DNA of 64,000 nucleotides from Ralstonia pickettii (GTDB lineage: Bacteria > Pseudomonadota > Gammaproteobacteria > Burkholderiales > Burkholderiaceae), in contig NZ_MCGB01000061.1 in assembly GCF_001699815.1 (NCBI RefSeq), positions 186,001 to 250,000 of the forward strand, written 5' to 3'. A program made the translations under genes and the position numbers. This document shows, piece by piece, positions 43,260-53,365 of the stretch; the stretch's first letter is position 1; each line of letters begins with the position of its first letter. Below the pieces are notes generated by a model, which saw only the letters and a list, made by a program, of their open reading frames with translations, did no database searches and was not told where the DNA came from.

Positions 43260-44204
43260 TCAACCCGCGCTGTAGGCCATTCGGCCTGCTTCGTGCAGCG
43301 CCTGCACCACATGCAGCGCAGCCGGAGACAGCAACCGGTCGGTGCGCGTGATGATGCCGAAATCGTCCATCTGGCACGGCATCGCTATCGGAAGAATCGC
43401 CAGCATCCGATACGACGCGTAGTACTGCGCGACGTCGGTGCCGATCACGGCCAGCATGTCGCTCTGCTCAAGGATGCGCGTCAGGAACAGCAACGCGGAG
43501 GTTTCCACCACGCTGGACGGCGCTGTCAGGCTCTCCCGCTGGAACATCAAATCGAACCGGTGGCGCAGAACGCTGCCGATGGGTGGCACCACCCAGGTGG
43601 CCGGCTGCACATCGGCCAAGGTCAGCGACGGTTCTGCCAGCAGCGGATGCCCCGGCCGCGCCACCGCAACCACCGGTTCGTCGGCCAGCGGCTCGTAGCG
43701 CAGATGCAGCTTGTCGTGCTCGGCAAACAGGCGACCGACCACCAGGTCGAGCTTGTCCTGCGCCAGTCGTTCCAACAACACGTTGCTGCTTTCGATTTCC
43801 AGCGACACCCGCAGCCCCGGATGCTCGCGCGTGATCTGCGCCACCACCGGCGGCAACAGCCGCACGCCCGGCGAGGTGATGGTGCCCACCGCCACGTGCC
43901 CGAGGTGTCCCGCCTTGAGCCCGAGCACTTCCTCCTGCGCCTGGTCCAGGCTGCCGACGACTGCGCGCGCGTGGCGGATCAGCGCGTCGCCATAGCGCGT
44001 GGGCCGCATGCCGCGCGGCATGCGCTCAAACAGTTGCACATCCAGCATGGCCTCCAGCTCGCGCAGCAGCTTGGAGGCGGCGGGCTGCGTCATGTTGAGC
44101 GCGGCGGCCGCCCGGTGGATGTTGCCCTCCTCGGCAAGGGCAATCAGCAACAGCAATTGCCGCGTCTTCAGGCGCGCACGGACATACCAGGGGCTGTTCG
44201 ACAT
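43260..44204 (-). CDS. gbpR: LysR-family regulator of the arabinose/galactose operon (GbpR-like)
   Basis: The 314-residue protein has an HTH (about 12-70) with LIALAEEGNIHRAAAALNMT and QPAASKLLRELEAMLDVQLF, typical of the GbpR/CbbR-like subgroup, and a standard effector domain. It is divergent from the arabonate dehydratase operon, as gbpR is in Azospirillum and Agrobacterium, where GbpR senses galactose or arabinose-type sugars. The 199-nt divergent region has repeated GATATC sites and a palindrome. The name is inferred from context and general similarity. Confidence 0.85.
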   Translation of the reverse strand: MSNSPWYVRARLKTRQLLLLIALAEEGNIHRAAAALNMTQPAASKLLRELEAMLDVQLFERMPRGMRPTRYGDALIRHARAVVGSLDQAQEEVLGLKAGHLGHVAVGTITSPGVRLLPPVVAQITREHPGLRVSLEIESSNVLLERLAQDKLDLVVGRLFAEHDKLHLRYEPLADEPVVAVARPGHPLLAEPSLTLADVQPATWVVPPIGSVLRHRFDLMFQRESLTAPSSVVETSALLFLTRILEQSDMLAVIGTDVAQYYASYRMLAILPIAMPCQMDDFGIITRTDRLLSPAALHVVQALHEAGRMAYSAG

Positions 44205-44218
44205 CGGGTCTTCCTCGG

Positions 44219-44268
44219 GATATCAAATCGGATATCGGTCGCGGCCAATATTTCATTGGAAGGATATC
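44219..44268. promoter_or_regulatory. Candidate GbpR operator region
   Basis: Three GATATC sites (44219, 44231, 44263) and the palindrome CCAATATTTCATTGG (44245-44259) crowd into 50 nt just upstream of gbpR, in the divergent region with the arabinose operon. Dense palindromes of this kind are typical of LysR-type binding regions. Confidence 0.5.
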
Positions 44269-44403
44269 AGGGCGCTCCGTACACTCGGTCCGATCAAAAA
44301 ACCACAACCACACCGGAGACAACGGACGTGCCGCGCGCCCTGCGAGTGCCGCGCTGCGGTCGACGCGCGCGCCTCGACAACCACGTCCGTGACACACGCA
44401 CCC

Positions 44404-46140
44404 ATGTCGGAATCGAAACCCAAGCTGCGCTCGGCCCAATGGTTCGGCACTGCCGATAAAAACGGCTTCATGTATCGAAGCTGGATGAAGAACCAGGGCA
44501 TCCCCGACCACGAATTCGACGGCCGCCCGATCATCGGCATCTGCAATACCTGGTCGGAGCTGACGCCGTGCAACGCGCATTTCCGCAAGCTGGCCGAACA
44601 CGTCAAGCGCGGCATTTACGAGGCGGGCGGCTTTCCGGTGGAGTTTCCGGTGTTCTCCAACGGCGAATCGAACCTGCGCCCGACCGCCATGCTCACGCGC
44701 AACCTTGCGGCCATGGATGTGGAAGAGGCGATTCGCGGCAACCCGATCGACGCGGTGGTGCTGCTCACCGGCTGCGACAAGACCACGCCCGCCCTGCTGA
44801 TGGGCGCAGCCAGCTGCGACGTGCCGGCGATCGTCGTGACGGGCGGGCCGATGCTCAACGGCAAGCTCGACGGCAAGAACATCGGCTCGGGCACGGCGGT
44901 GTGGCAGTTGCACGAATCGCTCAAGGCGGGCGAGATCGACCTGCATCACTTCCTGTCGGCGGAAGCCGGGATGTCACGCTCGGCCGGCACGTGCAACACG
45001 ATGGGCACGGCGTCCACCATGGCATGCATGGCGGAAGCGCTCGGCACATCGCTGCCGCACAACGCGGCCATTCCCGCGGTGGATGCGCGGCGCTACGTGC
45101 TTGCGCATATGTCAGGTATCCGCATCGTCGATATGGCGCTGCAGGGGCTGACGCTGTCCAAGATCCTCACGCGCGCCGCGTTCGAAAACGCCATCCGTGT
45201 CAACGCGGCCATTGGTGGCTCGACCAACGCGGTGATCCACCTCAAGGCGATTGCCGGGCGCATTGGCGTGCCGCTTGAGCTGGAAGACTGGTCACGCATC
45301 GGCCGGGACACACCGACCATCGTCGACCTGATGCCCTCGGGACGCTTCCTGATGGAGGAGTTCTATTACGCCGGCGGCCTGCCCGCAGTGCTGCGCCGCC
45401 TCGGTGAAGCAGACTTGCTGCCGCACCCCGATGCGTTGACGGTCAACGGCAAGACGCTGTGGGAGAACGTCAAGAGCGCGCCCATCACCGACGATGAAGT
45501 CATCCGCCCGCTCACCAACCCGCTGATCGACGATGGCGGCATTCGGGTGCTGCGCGGCAACCTCGCGCCGCGCGGTGCGGTGCTCAAGCCATCGGCCGCC
45601 AGTCCGGAATTGCTGCGGCATCGCGGCCGTGCGGTCGTGTTCGAAAACCTCGAACACTACAAGGAACGCATCGTCGATGAAGCGCTGGACGTGGATGCCA
45701 GCTCCGTGCTGGTGATGAAGAACTGCGGGCCGAAGGGCTACCCGGGCATGGCCGAGGTCGGAAACATGGGCCTGCCGCCCAAGCTGCTGCGCCAGGGCGT
45801 AAAGGATATGGTCCGCATTTCCGACGCGCGCATGAGCGGCACGGCCTACGGAACAGTCGTGCTGCACGTCGCGCCCGAAGCGGCGGCCGGCGGCCCGCTG
45901 GCCGCGGTGCAGGACGGCGACTGGATCGAACTCGACTGCGAAGCCGGCACGCTGCACCTGGACATCGACGACGCCGAACTTGCGCGTCGCATGGCCGCCT
46001 ATCAGGCGCCGCGCTCCCATGGTGAAGGCGGTGGCTACCAGCGCCTGTACGTCAACCACGTATTGCAGGCCGACGAGGGCTGCGACCTCGATTTCCTGGT
46101 CGGCTGCCGTGGCGCCGCCGTGCCGCGCCATTCGCACTGA
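44404..46140 (+). CDS. L-arabonate dehydratase (IlvD/Edd family)
   Basis: The 578-residue Fe-S dehydratase shows the IlvD/Edd signatures LLTGCDKTTPALLMGAASCD, SRSAGTCNTMGTASTMACM and the C-terminal CGPKGYPGMAEVGNM with GTAYGTVVLHVAPEAAAGGP, carrying the Cys residues for a 2Fe-2S cluster. Members next to gbpR and a keto-deoxyarabonate dehydratase convert L-arabonate to L-2-keto-3-deoxyarabonate. The start is the ATG at 44404. It is the first gene of the arabinose operon; the Azospirillum equivalent is called araC, a name I avoid because of confusion with the E. coli regulator. Confidence 0.9.
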   Translation: MSESKPKLRSAQWFGTADKNGFMYRSWMKNQGIPDHEFDGRPIIGICNTWSELTPCNAHFRKLAEHVKRGIYEAGGFPVEFPVFSNGESNLRPTAMLTRNLAAMDVEEAIRGNPIDAVVLLTGCDKTTPALLMGAASCDVPAIVVTGGPMLNGKLDGKNIGSGTAVWQLHESLKAGEIDLHHFLSAEAGMSRSAGTCNTMGTASTMACMAEALGTSLPHNAAIPAVDARRYVLAHMSGIRIVDMALQGLTLSKILTRAAFENAIRVNAAIGGSTNAVIHLKAIAGRIGVPLELEDWSRIGRDTPTIVDLMPSGRFLMEEFYYAGGLPAVLRRLGEADLLPHPDALTVNGKTLWENVKSAPITDDEVIRPLTNPLIDDGGIRVLRGNLAPRGAVLKPSAASPELLRHRGRAVVFENLEHYKERIVDEALDVDASSVLVMKNCGPKGYPGMAEVGNMGLPPKLLRQGVKDMVRISDARMSGTAYGTVVLHVAPEAAAGGPLAAVQDGDWIELDCEAGTLHLDIDDAELARRMAAYQAPRSHGEGGGYQRLYVNHVLQADEGCDLDFLVGCRGAAVPRHSH

Positions 46141-46166
46141 ATCGACACACGCGTAGGAGACTGGCT

Positions 46167-48049
<1,883 letters not shown>

Positions 48050-48102
48050 AGCACGCCCGACCCACGTAGTGCCATCAGAGCCATTCCAACGAGGAGACAA
48101 CC

Positions 48103-49107
48103 ATGCAACGCAAACTTCGCCGGCTGACCCTGTCCGCCCTGGCAGCCACCTTGTGCCTGGGGCCGCTGGCCGCCACCCTGCCCGCCCACGCCGACGAGCC
48201 GCTCAAGATCGGCTTCCTGGTCAAGATGCCGGAGCAGGCCTGGTTCATCAACGAGCAGAAGGCTGCCACCGAACTTGGCAAGAAGGACGGCTTTTCGGTG
48301 GTGAACATCGGCACGCCCGATGGCGAAAAGGTGCTGTCCGCCATCGACAACCTGGGCGCGCAAGGTGCGAAGGGCTTCGTCATCTGCGCACCGGACGTGC
48401 GCTTGGGGCCGGCCATCTCCGCACGCGCCAAGCACTACAACATGAAGTTCGTCACGGTTGACGATCAGCTCGTCGACTCGTCCGGCAAGCCGCTGGCCAA
48501 CGTGCCGCATCTGGGCATGTCGGCGTTCAAGATCGGCAACCAGGTCGGCCAGGCCATCTCCGACGAGATGAAGCGCCGCGGCTGGAAGCCCGAGGAAGTG
48601 GGCGCGCTGCGCATCACCAATTACGAGTTACCGACCGCCAAGCTGCGCACCGACGGCGCCACGCAGACGCTGCTGGCCGGCGGCTTCAAGAAAGAGAACA
48701 TCTTCGACGCGCCGCAAAAGACAACCGACGACGCGGGCGGCTTCAATGCGGCGTCGCCGGTGCTGGCGCAGCATGCGGGCATCAAGAAATGGGTGATCTT
48801 CGCGCTCAATGAAGAGAGCGTGCTGGGCGGCGTGCGCGCCACCGAGCAACTGCACATTCCGGCCGCCGATGTGATCGGCGTCGGCATCAACGGGGCGGGC
48901 GAGGCGTTTGCCGAGTTCCAGAAGAAGGAGCCGACAGGCTTCTTCGGCACGATTGCCGTCAGCTCGACCAACCACGGAAAGGACAGCGCGGCAAACCTTG
49001 TCGAGTGGATCAAGACGGGCAAGCAACCGCCGGCCGATACGCAAACCACCGGCAAGCTGATGGTGCGCGGCAATTGGCAGGAAGTGCGCAAGGAACTGGG
49101 CATTTGA
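48103..49107 (+). CDS. araF: Arabinose-binding periplasmic protein (AraF type), arabinose operon
   Basis: The 334-residue precursor has a signal peptide ending in AHA (about residue 30). The mature start DEPLKIGFLVKMPEQAWFIN is AraF-like. Shared landmarks with the copy at 36.8 kb are GFVICAPDVRLGPAISARA, VDDQLVDSSGKPL and FALNEESVLGGVRATEQ, so the two are paralogues of the same length. GAGGAG precedes the ATG. It feeds the AraG and AraH proteins encoded next. Confidence 0.92.
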   Translation: MQRKLRRLTLSALAATLCLGPLAATLPAHADEPLKIGFLVKMPEQAWFINEQKAATELGKKDGFSVVNIGTPDGEKVLSAIDNLGAQGAKGFVICAPDVRLGPAISARAKHYNMKFVTVDDQLVDSSGKPLANVPHLGMSAFKIGNQVGQAISDEMKRRGWKPEEVGALRITNYELPTAKLRTDGATQTLLAGGFKKENIFDAPQKTTDDAGGFNAASPVLAQHAGIKKWVIFALNEESVLGGVRATEQLHIPAADVIGVGINGAGEAFAEFQKKEPTGFFGTIAVSSTNHGKDSAANLVEWIKTGKQPPADTQTTGKLMVRGNWQEVRKELGI

Positions 49108-49164
49108 TGCAACGCGCGGCGCGGGCCGGTCCCGCGCCCCACGCGCATCCGCAAAGAGCAATCG

Positions 49165-50694
49165 ATGACAGTCCAATCACTTGATGAGAGCGGCCCGCCC
49201 GACGCTTCCGCTGACGCCTATCTGAAGCTCGACGGCATCACCGTGCGCTTTCCTGGCGTGCTGGCGCTCGACCATGTCTCGCTCGACATCCGCCGCGGCG
49301 AGGTGCACGGCCTGATGGGCGAGAACGGCGCGGGCAAGTCGACGCTGCTCAAAGTGCTGTCGGGCGTCAACCAGCCGGAGGTTGGCACGCTGTCGCTCGA
49401 TGGCGTGCCGCAGCAGTTCACGAACACGCGCGCGGCCATTACGGCGGGCATCGCGATCATCTATCAGGAACTGCACCTCGTGCCGGAACTGACGGTGGCG
49501 GAAAACCTGATGCTCGGCGCGCTGCCCAACCGCTTTGGCGTGCTCGACGAGAAGACGCTGATCACCCGTGCGCTGCGCGAACTCGAACGGCTGGGCGAGA
49601 AGCTCGATCCGGCGCAACCGGTCAAGCATCTATCGATCGGCCAGCGCCAGATGATCGAGATCGGCAAGGCGCTGATGCGCGACGCGCGCGTGATCGCGTT
49701 CGACGAACCAACGAGTTCGCTCTCCTCGCGGGAGACGGCACAGTTGTTCCGCATCATCCGCGCGCTCAAGGCCGAGGGCCGCGCGGTCATCTACGTCACG
49801 CACCGCATGGAAGAGGTGTACGAACTGTGCGATCGCGTGACCGTATTCCGTGACGGCCGGCACATTGACACGTTCAACGCCGGGGCGAGCCTCGACCGCG
49901 AACGGCTGATCCGCTGCATGGTCGGCCGCTCGATCCAGGACGTGTACGGCTACAAGCCGCGCCCGCTCGGTGGGGTGAAGATCGACGTACGCGGCTTGAT
50001 GGGGCCAGGCTTGACTGAACCCGCAACGTTCCGGGCGCATGCAGGAGAAATCGTCGGCTTTTTCGGGCTGGTCGGCGCGGGACGCTCGGAGCTGATGAAG
50101 CTGCTTTACGGCGCAGTCGGACCCACAGCGGGCGAGGTCCGCCTCAACGGCAAGCGCGTCCAGTTCAACACACCGCGCGATGCGGTGCGCGCGGGTGTTG
50201 CGCTCTGCCCGGAAGACCGCAAGCAGGAAGGCATCGTTGCCATCGCCTCGGTCTCGGACAACCTGAACATCAGTTGCCGGCGCCACTTCAGCCGCTTCAG
50301 CGTGCTGAACAACCGGCAGGAAGCGCGGACCACGAAGTCGTTCATCGACAAGCTCGCCATCAAGACACGCAACGGCGAGACGCCCATCGGCAAGCTCTCG
50401 GGCGGCAACCAGCAGAAGGTGATCCTCTCGCGCTGGCTGGCCGAGGACATTGACGTCTTCCTGATGGACGAGCCCACACGCGGCATCGACGTCGGCGCCC
50501 GCAGCGAAATCTACAGCCTGCTCTACGGCCTCGCCGAGACGGGCCGCACCGTCATCGTGGTGTCGAGCGATCTGGCCGAAGTCATCGGCGTGGCAGACCG
50601 AGTGCTCGTGATGAAGCAGGGCCGCATCGTCGGCGATCTGCCCCGAGAGCACGCCTCGCCCGACACCCTCATCAAACTAGCGCTGCCGCGCTAG
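49165..50694 (+). CDS. araG: Sugar ABC transporter ATPase (AraG type), arabinose operon
   Basis: The 509-residue protein has two nucleotide-binding domains: Walker [17 protein letters not shown], signature [11 protein letters not shown] and Walker [13 protein letters not shown] in the first, then [31 protein letters not shown] and [17 protein letters not shown] in the second. It is a paralogue of the 35.2-kb ATPase with the same domain order. The N-terminus carries about ten extra residues. It is separated from araF by 57 nt and followed by araH after 18 nt. Confidence 0.93.
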   Translation: MTVQSLDESGPPDASADAYLKLDGITVRFPGVLALDHVSLDIRRGEVHGLMGENGAGKSTLLKVLSGVNQPEVGTLSLDGVPQQFTNTRAAITAGIAIIYQELHLVPELTVAENLMLGALPNRFGVLDEKTLITRALRELERLGEKLDPAQPVKHLSIGQRQMIEIGKALMRDARVIAFDEPTSSLSSRETAQLFRIIRALKAEGRAVIYVTHRMEEVYELCDRVTVFRDGRHIDTFNAGASLDRERLIRCMVGRSIQDVYGYKPRPLGGVKIDVRGLMGPGLTEPATFRAHAGEIVGFFGLVGAGRSELMKLLYGAVGPTAGEVRLNGKRVQFNTPRDAVRAGVALCPEDRKQEGIVAIASVSDNLNISCRRHFSRFSVLNNRQEARTTKSFIDKLAIKTRNGETPIGKLSGGNQQKVILSRWLAEDIDVFLMDEPTRGIDVGARSEIYSLLYGLAETGRTVIVVSSDLAEVIGVADRVLVMKQGRIVGDLPREHASPDTLIKLALPR

Positions 50695-50712
50695 CGCGCG
50701 ATCCACGCCCTC

Positions 50713-51738
50713 ATGGAAACCGATCCTATGCAAACGCCATCCACCGAATCCGTGCCGGGCGGCCCGCCACTGGCCGCCCCGGGCATTCCCAGCCGCGCCA
50801 CCCTCACCTGGGAGCTGGTCAACCGATCGGGCATCGTCGTAGTGTTCCTCTTGCTGTTCACCGCGCTAGCGTTCACGGTGCCGGGCTTCGTCAGCAGCCG
50901 CAACATCCAGGGCTTGCTGCTGTCCGTCACCTTGATCGGCTCGATCTCGGTCACGATGATGTTCGTCCTCGCACTCGGCGAAGTGGACTTGTCCGTTGCC
51001 TCCATCGTCGCGTTCGCGGGCGTGGTGGCCTCCACGCTCATCACCGCAACGCACAGCGTGGTGCTTGGCGTCGGGGCCGGCGTGCTGGCCGGCGGCGTGG
51101 TCGGGCTCGTCAACGGCGTGCTGGTGGCGCGCTACCAGATCAACTCGTTGATCGTCACGCTCGCCATGATGGAAGTCGTGCGCGGGCTCGCCTTCATCAC
51201 CTCCAACGGCGACGCGGTAATGATTTCCGAAGAGCGCTTCTTCGACCTGGGCGGCGGGTCATTCCTCGGCATCTCGTACCCGATCTGGAGCAACATCGTC
51301 GGCTTCGCGGCGTTCGGTTTCCTGCTCAAGAAGACGGTATTCGGCAAGAACGTGCTCGCCGTCGGGGGCAATGAAGAGGCCGCACTGCTTGCTGGCCTAC
51401 CGGTGACGCGCATCAAGATCGCCGTGTTCGTCTTGCAAGGTCTAGTGACAGGCTTTGCCGGCGTGATGCTGGCCTCGCGCATGAGCCTGGGCGATCCGAA
51501 AACATCGGTCGGGCTTGAGCTGGGCGTGATCTCGGCCTGCGTGCTGGGTGGGGTTTCACTCACGGGCGGAGTGGCAACCGTGTCCGGTGTGCTGGTCGGC
51601 GTTCTCATCATGGGGTCGGTGCAGAACGCAATGAGCCTGATGAACGTGCCGACGTTCTATCAGTACCTGATCCGCGGCGGCATTCTGCTGCTGGCGGTGT
51701 GGTTCGACCGCATTCGCCGCAATAAGCGGGCGAGTTGA
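50713..51738 (+). CDS. araH: Sugar ABC transporter permease (AraH type), arabinose operon
   Basis: The 341-residue CUT2 permease has about 8-10 membrane helices and the landmarks VTMMFVLALGEVDLSVASIV, GGNEEAALLAGLPVTRIKI and LELGVISACVLGGVSLTGGV, parallel to the 34.2-kb copy. The predicted polar N-terminus (about 35 residues) is longer than usual; a second ATG at 50728 is possible. Its stop codon lies inside a perfect 16-bp tandem duplication. It is the last gene of the operon and is followed by a terminator. Confidence 0.9.
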   Translation: METDPMQTPSTESVPGGPPLAAPGIPSRATLTWELVNRSGIVVVFLLLFTALAFTVPGFVSSRNIQGLLLSVTLIGSISVTMMFVLALGEVDLSVASIVAFAGVVASTLITATHSVVLGVGAGVLAGGVVGLVNGVLVARYQINSLIVTLAMMEVVRGLAFITSNGDAVMISEERFFDLGGGSFLGISYPIWSNIVGFAAFGFLLKKTVFGKNVLAVGGNEEAALLAGLPVTRIKIAVFVLQGLVTGFAGVMLASRMSLGDPKTSVGLELGVISACVLGGVSLTGGVATVSGVLVGVLIMGSVQNAMSLMNVPTFYQYLIRGGILLLAVWFDRIRRNKRAS

Positions 51739-51760
51739 CAGGCCGGCGAGTTGACAGGCC
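51729..51760. repeat. Perfect 16-bp tandem duplication across the araH stop
   Basis: The unit GGCGAGTTGACAGGCC occurs twice in a row (51729-51744 and 51745-51760). The TGA stop of araH lies in the first copy, so the second copy is outside the gene. Confidence 0.9.
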
Positions 51761-51781
51761 GGTCGGTCTTCATACGGCAAC

Positions 51782-51807
51782 AAAAAAGCCCGCAAGTGCG
51801 GGCTTTT
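51782..51807. terminator. Bidirectional Rho-independent terminator
   Basis: AAAAGCCCGCA, loop AG and TGCGGGCTTTT form an 11-bp stem with an A-run on the left and a T-run on the right. It lies between araH (plus) and the convergent barstar gene (minus), serving both. Confidence 0.88.
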
Positions 51808-51841
51808 CATTTAACGCCGATTGTCCGGCAGACGAGCAAGT

Positions 51842-52465
51842 TCAAGCGAACGAATAGAACACGCGGAACTGAACCTTGCGCTCGGCCCAGAATTCGGCCG
51901 CGTCGCGGAACACGTCGAGCAGCACTTCACGCGCTTCCTTGTCGAACTTCGGCTGGCACGGCAGGCCCTCAAGCACGATCACAAAACCCGGTTGCGGGCC
52001 GGCCTTGTAGATCATGTCGGTCAGGCAGTCGGCCAGGGCATCGAAGTTCTTGCCAAAATGCTTCGGGAACAGGAACTCACGCGCAATCACGTCGAGCACT
52101 TCGCTCTTGGTGGTCGCAGCCGCGCAGTTGGCGTACAGGAAATGCTGGCCAAGGCTGGCCGCCGACTCGGCCAGATCCGCCACGCGGAACGCGCGGATCG
52201 ACTGCACGATATTCGGACGCACCGTCTTGAAGAGGTTCATGGCGTCTTCGCGACCTCCGTCGTCGTCCGTCTGAGTGTTGTCCTGCGTCATGATGTTCTG
52301 CGGTGCACTTTGAGGCAACTTGGTCGCCCCCCCGACGCGTGCGCCCAGGGCTTGCATCCCGACCACACCGTCGTACAGATTTTGCGCCTTGTGCCACGCA
52401 TCGCGGGCCACGCGCTCATCGCGTGCGGTGAGCGAGTCGTCCAGCCCAAACATGTTGGTCGTCAT
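51842..52465 (-). CDS. Barstar-family ribonuclease inhibitor with N-terminal extension
   Basis: The 207-residue frame contains a barstar-like domain in its last ~130 residues: YANCAAATTKSEVLDVIARE, then FLFPKHFGKNFDALADCLTD, the classic barstar helix with Asp and Asn facing the RNase active site. Barstars are about 90 residues, so 60-75 residues at the N-terminus are extra and resemble nothing I know. The ATG at 52465 overlaps the stop of the RNase gene by 4 nt, which supports this start. An internal ATG before TQDNTQTDDDGG would give a shorter, conventional protein. It should protect the cytosol from the RNase encoded just upstream. Confidence 0.82.
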   Translation of the reverse strand: MTTNMFGLDDSLTARDERVARDAWHKAQNLYDGVVGMQALGARVGGATKLPQSAPQNIMTQDNTQTDDDGGREDAMNLFKTVRPNIVQSIRAFRVADLAESAASLGQHFLYANCAAATTKSEVLDVIAREFLFPKHFGKNFDALADCLTDMIYKAGPQPGFVIVLEGLPCQPKFDKEAREVLLDVFRDAAEFWAERKVQFRVFYSFA

Positions 52466-52893
52466 CGCTGTATCCGTTGAAAACTGTTGTAGTGATCTTC
52501 CGTGTAGTAGCAGTCGTTGGCCGCTTGCTGGTCGCCGCCGCAGATGATGCGTCGGGCGCCGCGGTTGCGAGCCCCCCGCGTCTTCACGGTGTACTCGTGG
52601 TAATAGCCACGCCGCTGGGCAGGCAAACGCCGTTCATAGTTGCCGAACGTGATGCCGTCTTTGGCATAGGGGAACGGACCGCCCTGCTCGATCAGTGCCA
52701 GCGTGCGCTGCGCCTCGTTGGGCAGGTCTGCCGGGCGAATGGTTCCCACGGCGGCAGCCATGCCGGAGGTGTCCCGGGCGACCGCATTGGTCGGCAAGCC
52801 GGCCACCGACAACGCAAGCGTTGCCGCAAGCGCGCCACGCGCCATCGCCTGAGATACGGAGCGGCCGATCCACGCTCCAAGTCGCTTTGTCAT
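52462..52893 (-). CDS. Exported guanyl-specific ribonuclease (barnase/RNase Sa family)
   Basis: The 143-residue precursor has a signal-like N-terminus: Arg-rich start, hydrophobic segment about residues 20-35, cleavage near AVA. The microbial RNase domain carries the expected catalytic triad: Glu100 in YYHEYTV, Arg114/115 in GARRIICGG and His134 in TEDHYNSF. Cys118 and Cys128 could form a disulphide. GGPFPYAKDGITFGNYERRL is the family's substrate-strand region. It cleaves RNA after G by analogy. Its stop overlaps the barstar start by 4 nt, so enzyme and inhibitor are made together. Confidence 0.9.
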   Translation of the reverse strand: MTKRLGAWIGRSVSQAMARGALAATLALSVAGLPTNAVARDTSGMAAAVGTIRPADLPNEAQRTLALIEQGGPFPYAKDGITFGNYERRLPAQRRGYYHEYTVKTRGARNRGARRIICGGDQQAANDCYYTEDHYNSFQRIQR

Positions 52894-53316
52894 CAGCAGG
52901 CCCTAACGGGAGAATCGCGCCGACCGGAGCCCGGCGCAGGTCACAAGCGCAGGTGGCCGTCCAATAACGATCCGGACAGCCGGTTTGCAGCTGAAAGCGA
53001 AGCGGCTCAATGCGCGAGAGGCCTGGCAGGAAATGACAAGTCGGGCGACTGCCGAAGACTTGGGGAATCCTTCCGCCTGCAAAAACCTACCCATTGCGCG
53101 CACCGAATAAGGCGACCCTGTCAGACGTGTGTACGGAAAACCGCCTTTTTGAACCCGTCTGGCCCGGATCAGACCTCATGTGCTCAGAAGCACCCCTTCA
53201 GCCCATAAGGGTACGCTCATCGATGACAACAATCAACCGACGGTGAAAGCCTGAAGGGTTTTTTGATATGGCTATTACGTCTTAAGAAATGTAAGCACAC
53301 GCAAACTTAGTGAATT
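52894..53316. other. Gene-free stretch between the RNase gene and the maeB terminator
   Basis: About 420 nt hold no credible gene; the short frames lack domains and ribosome sites. A weak minus-strand promoter-like pair (TTGATT, 17 nt, TACCCT; 53236 to 53208) could drive the RNase-barstar pair. The part near 53240-53320 is more AT-rich than its surroundings. Confidence 0.4.
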
Positions 53317-53346
53317 AAAAAAGGGAGCGCAGCATCGTGCGCTCCC
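53317..53346 (-). terminator. Rho-independent terminator of maeB
   Basis: GGGAGCGCA (53323-53331), loop GCATCG and TGCGCTCCC (53338-53346) form a perfect 9-bp stem. Six A residues on the left serve as the T-tract for the minus strand. It is 20 nt after the maeB stop. Confidence 0.9.
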
Positions 53347-53365
53347 TTTTCCAGTGCAGTGGCGA

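Noticed and set aside
52903-53103. Small minus-strand frame upstream of the RNase gene
   Set aside because: No ribosome site and no domain; probably chance.
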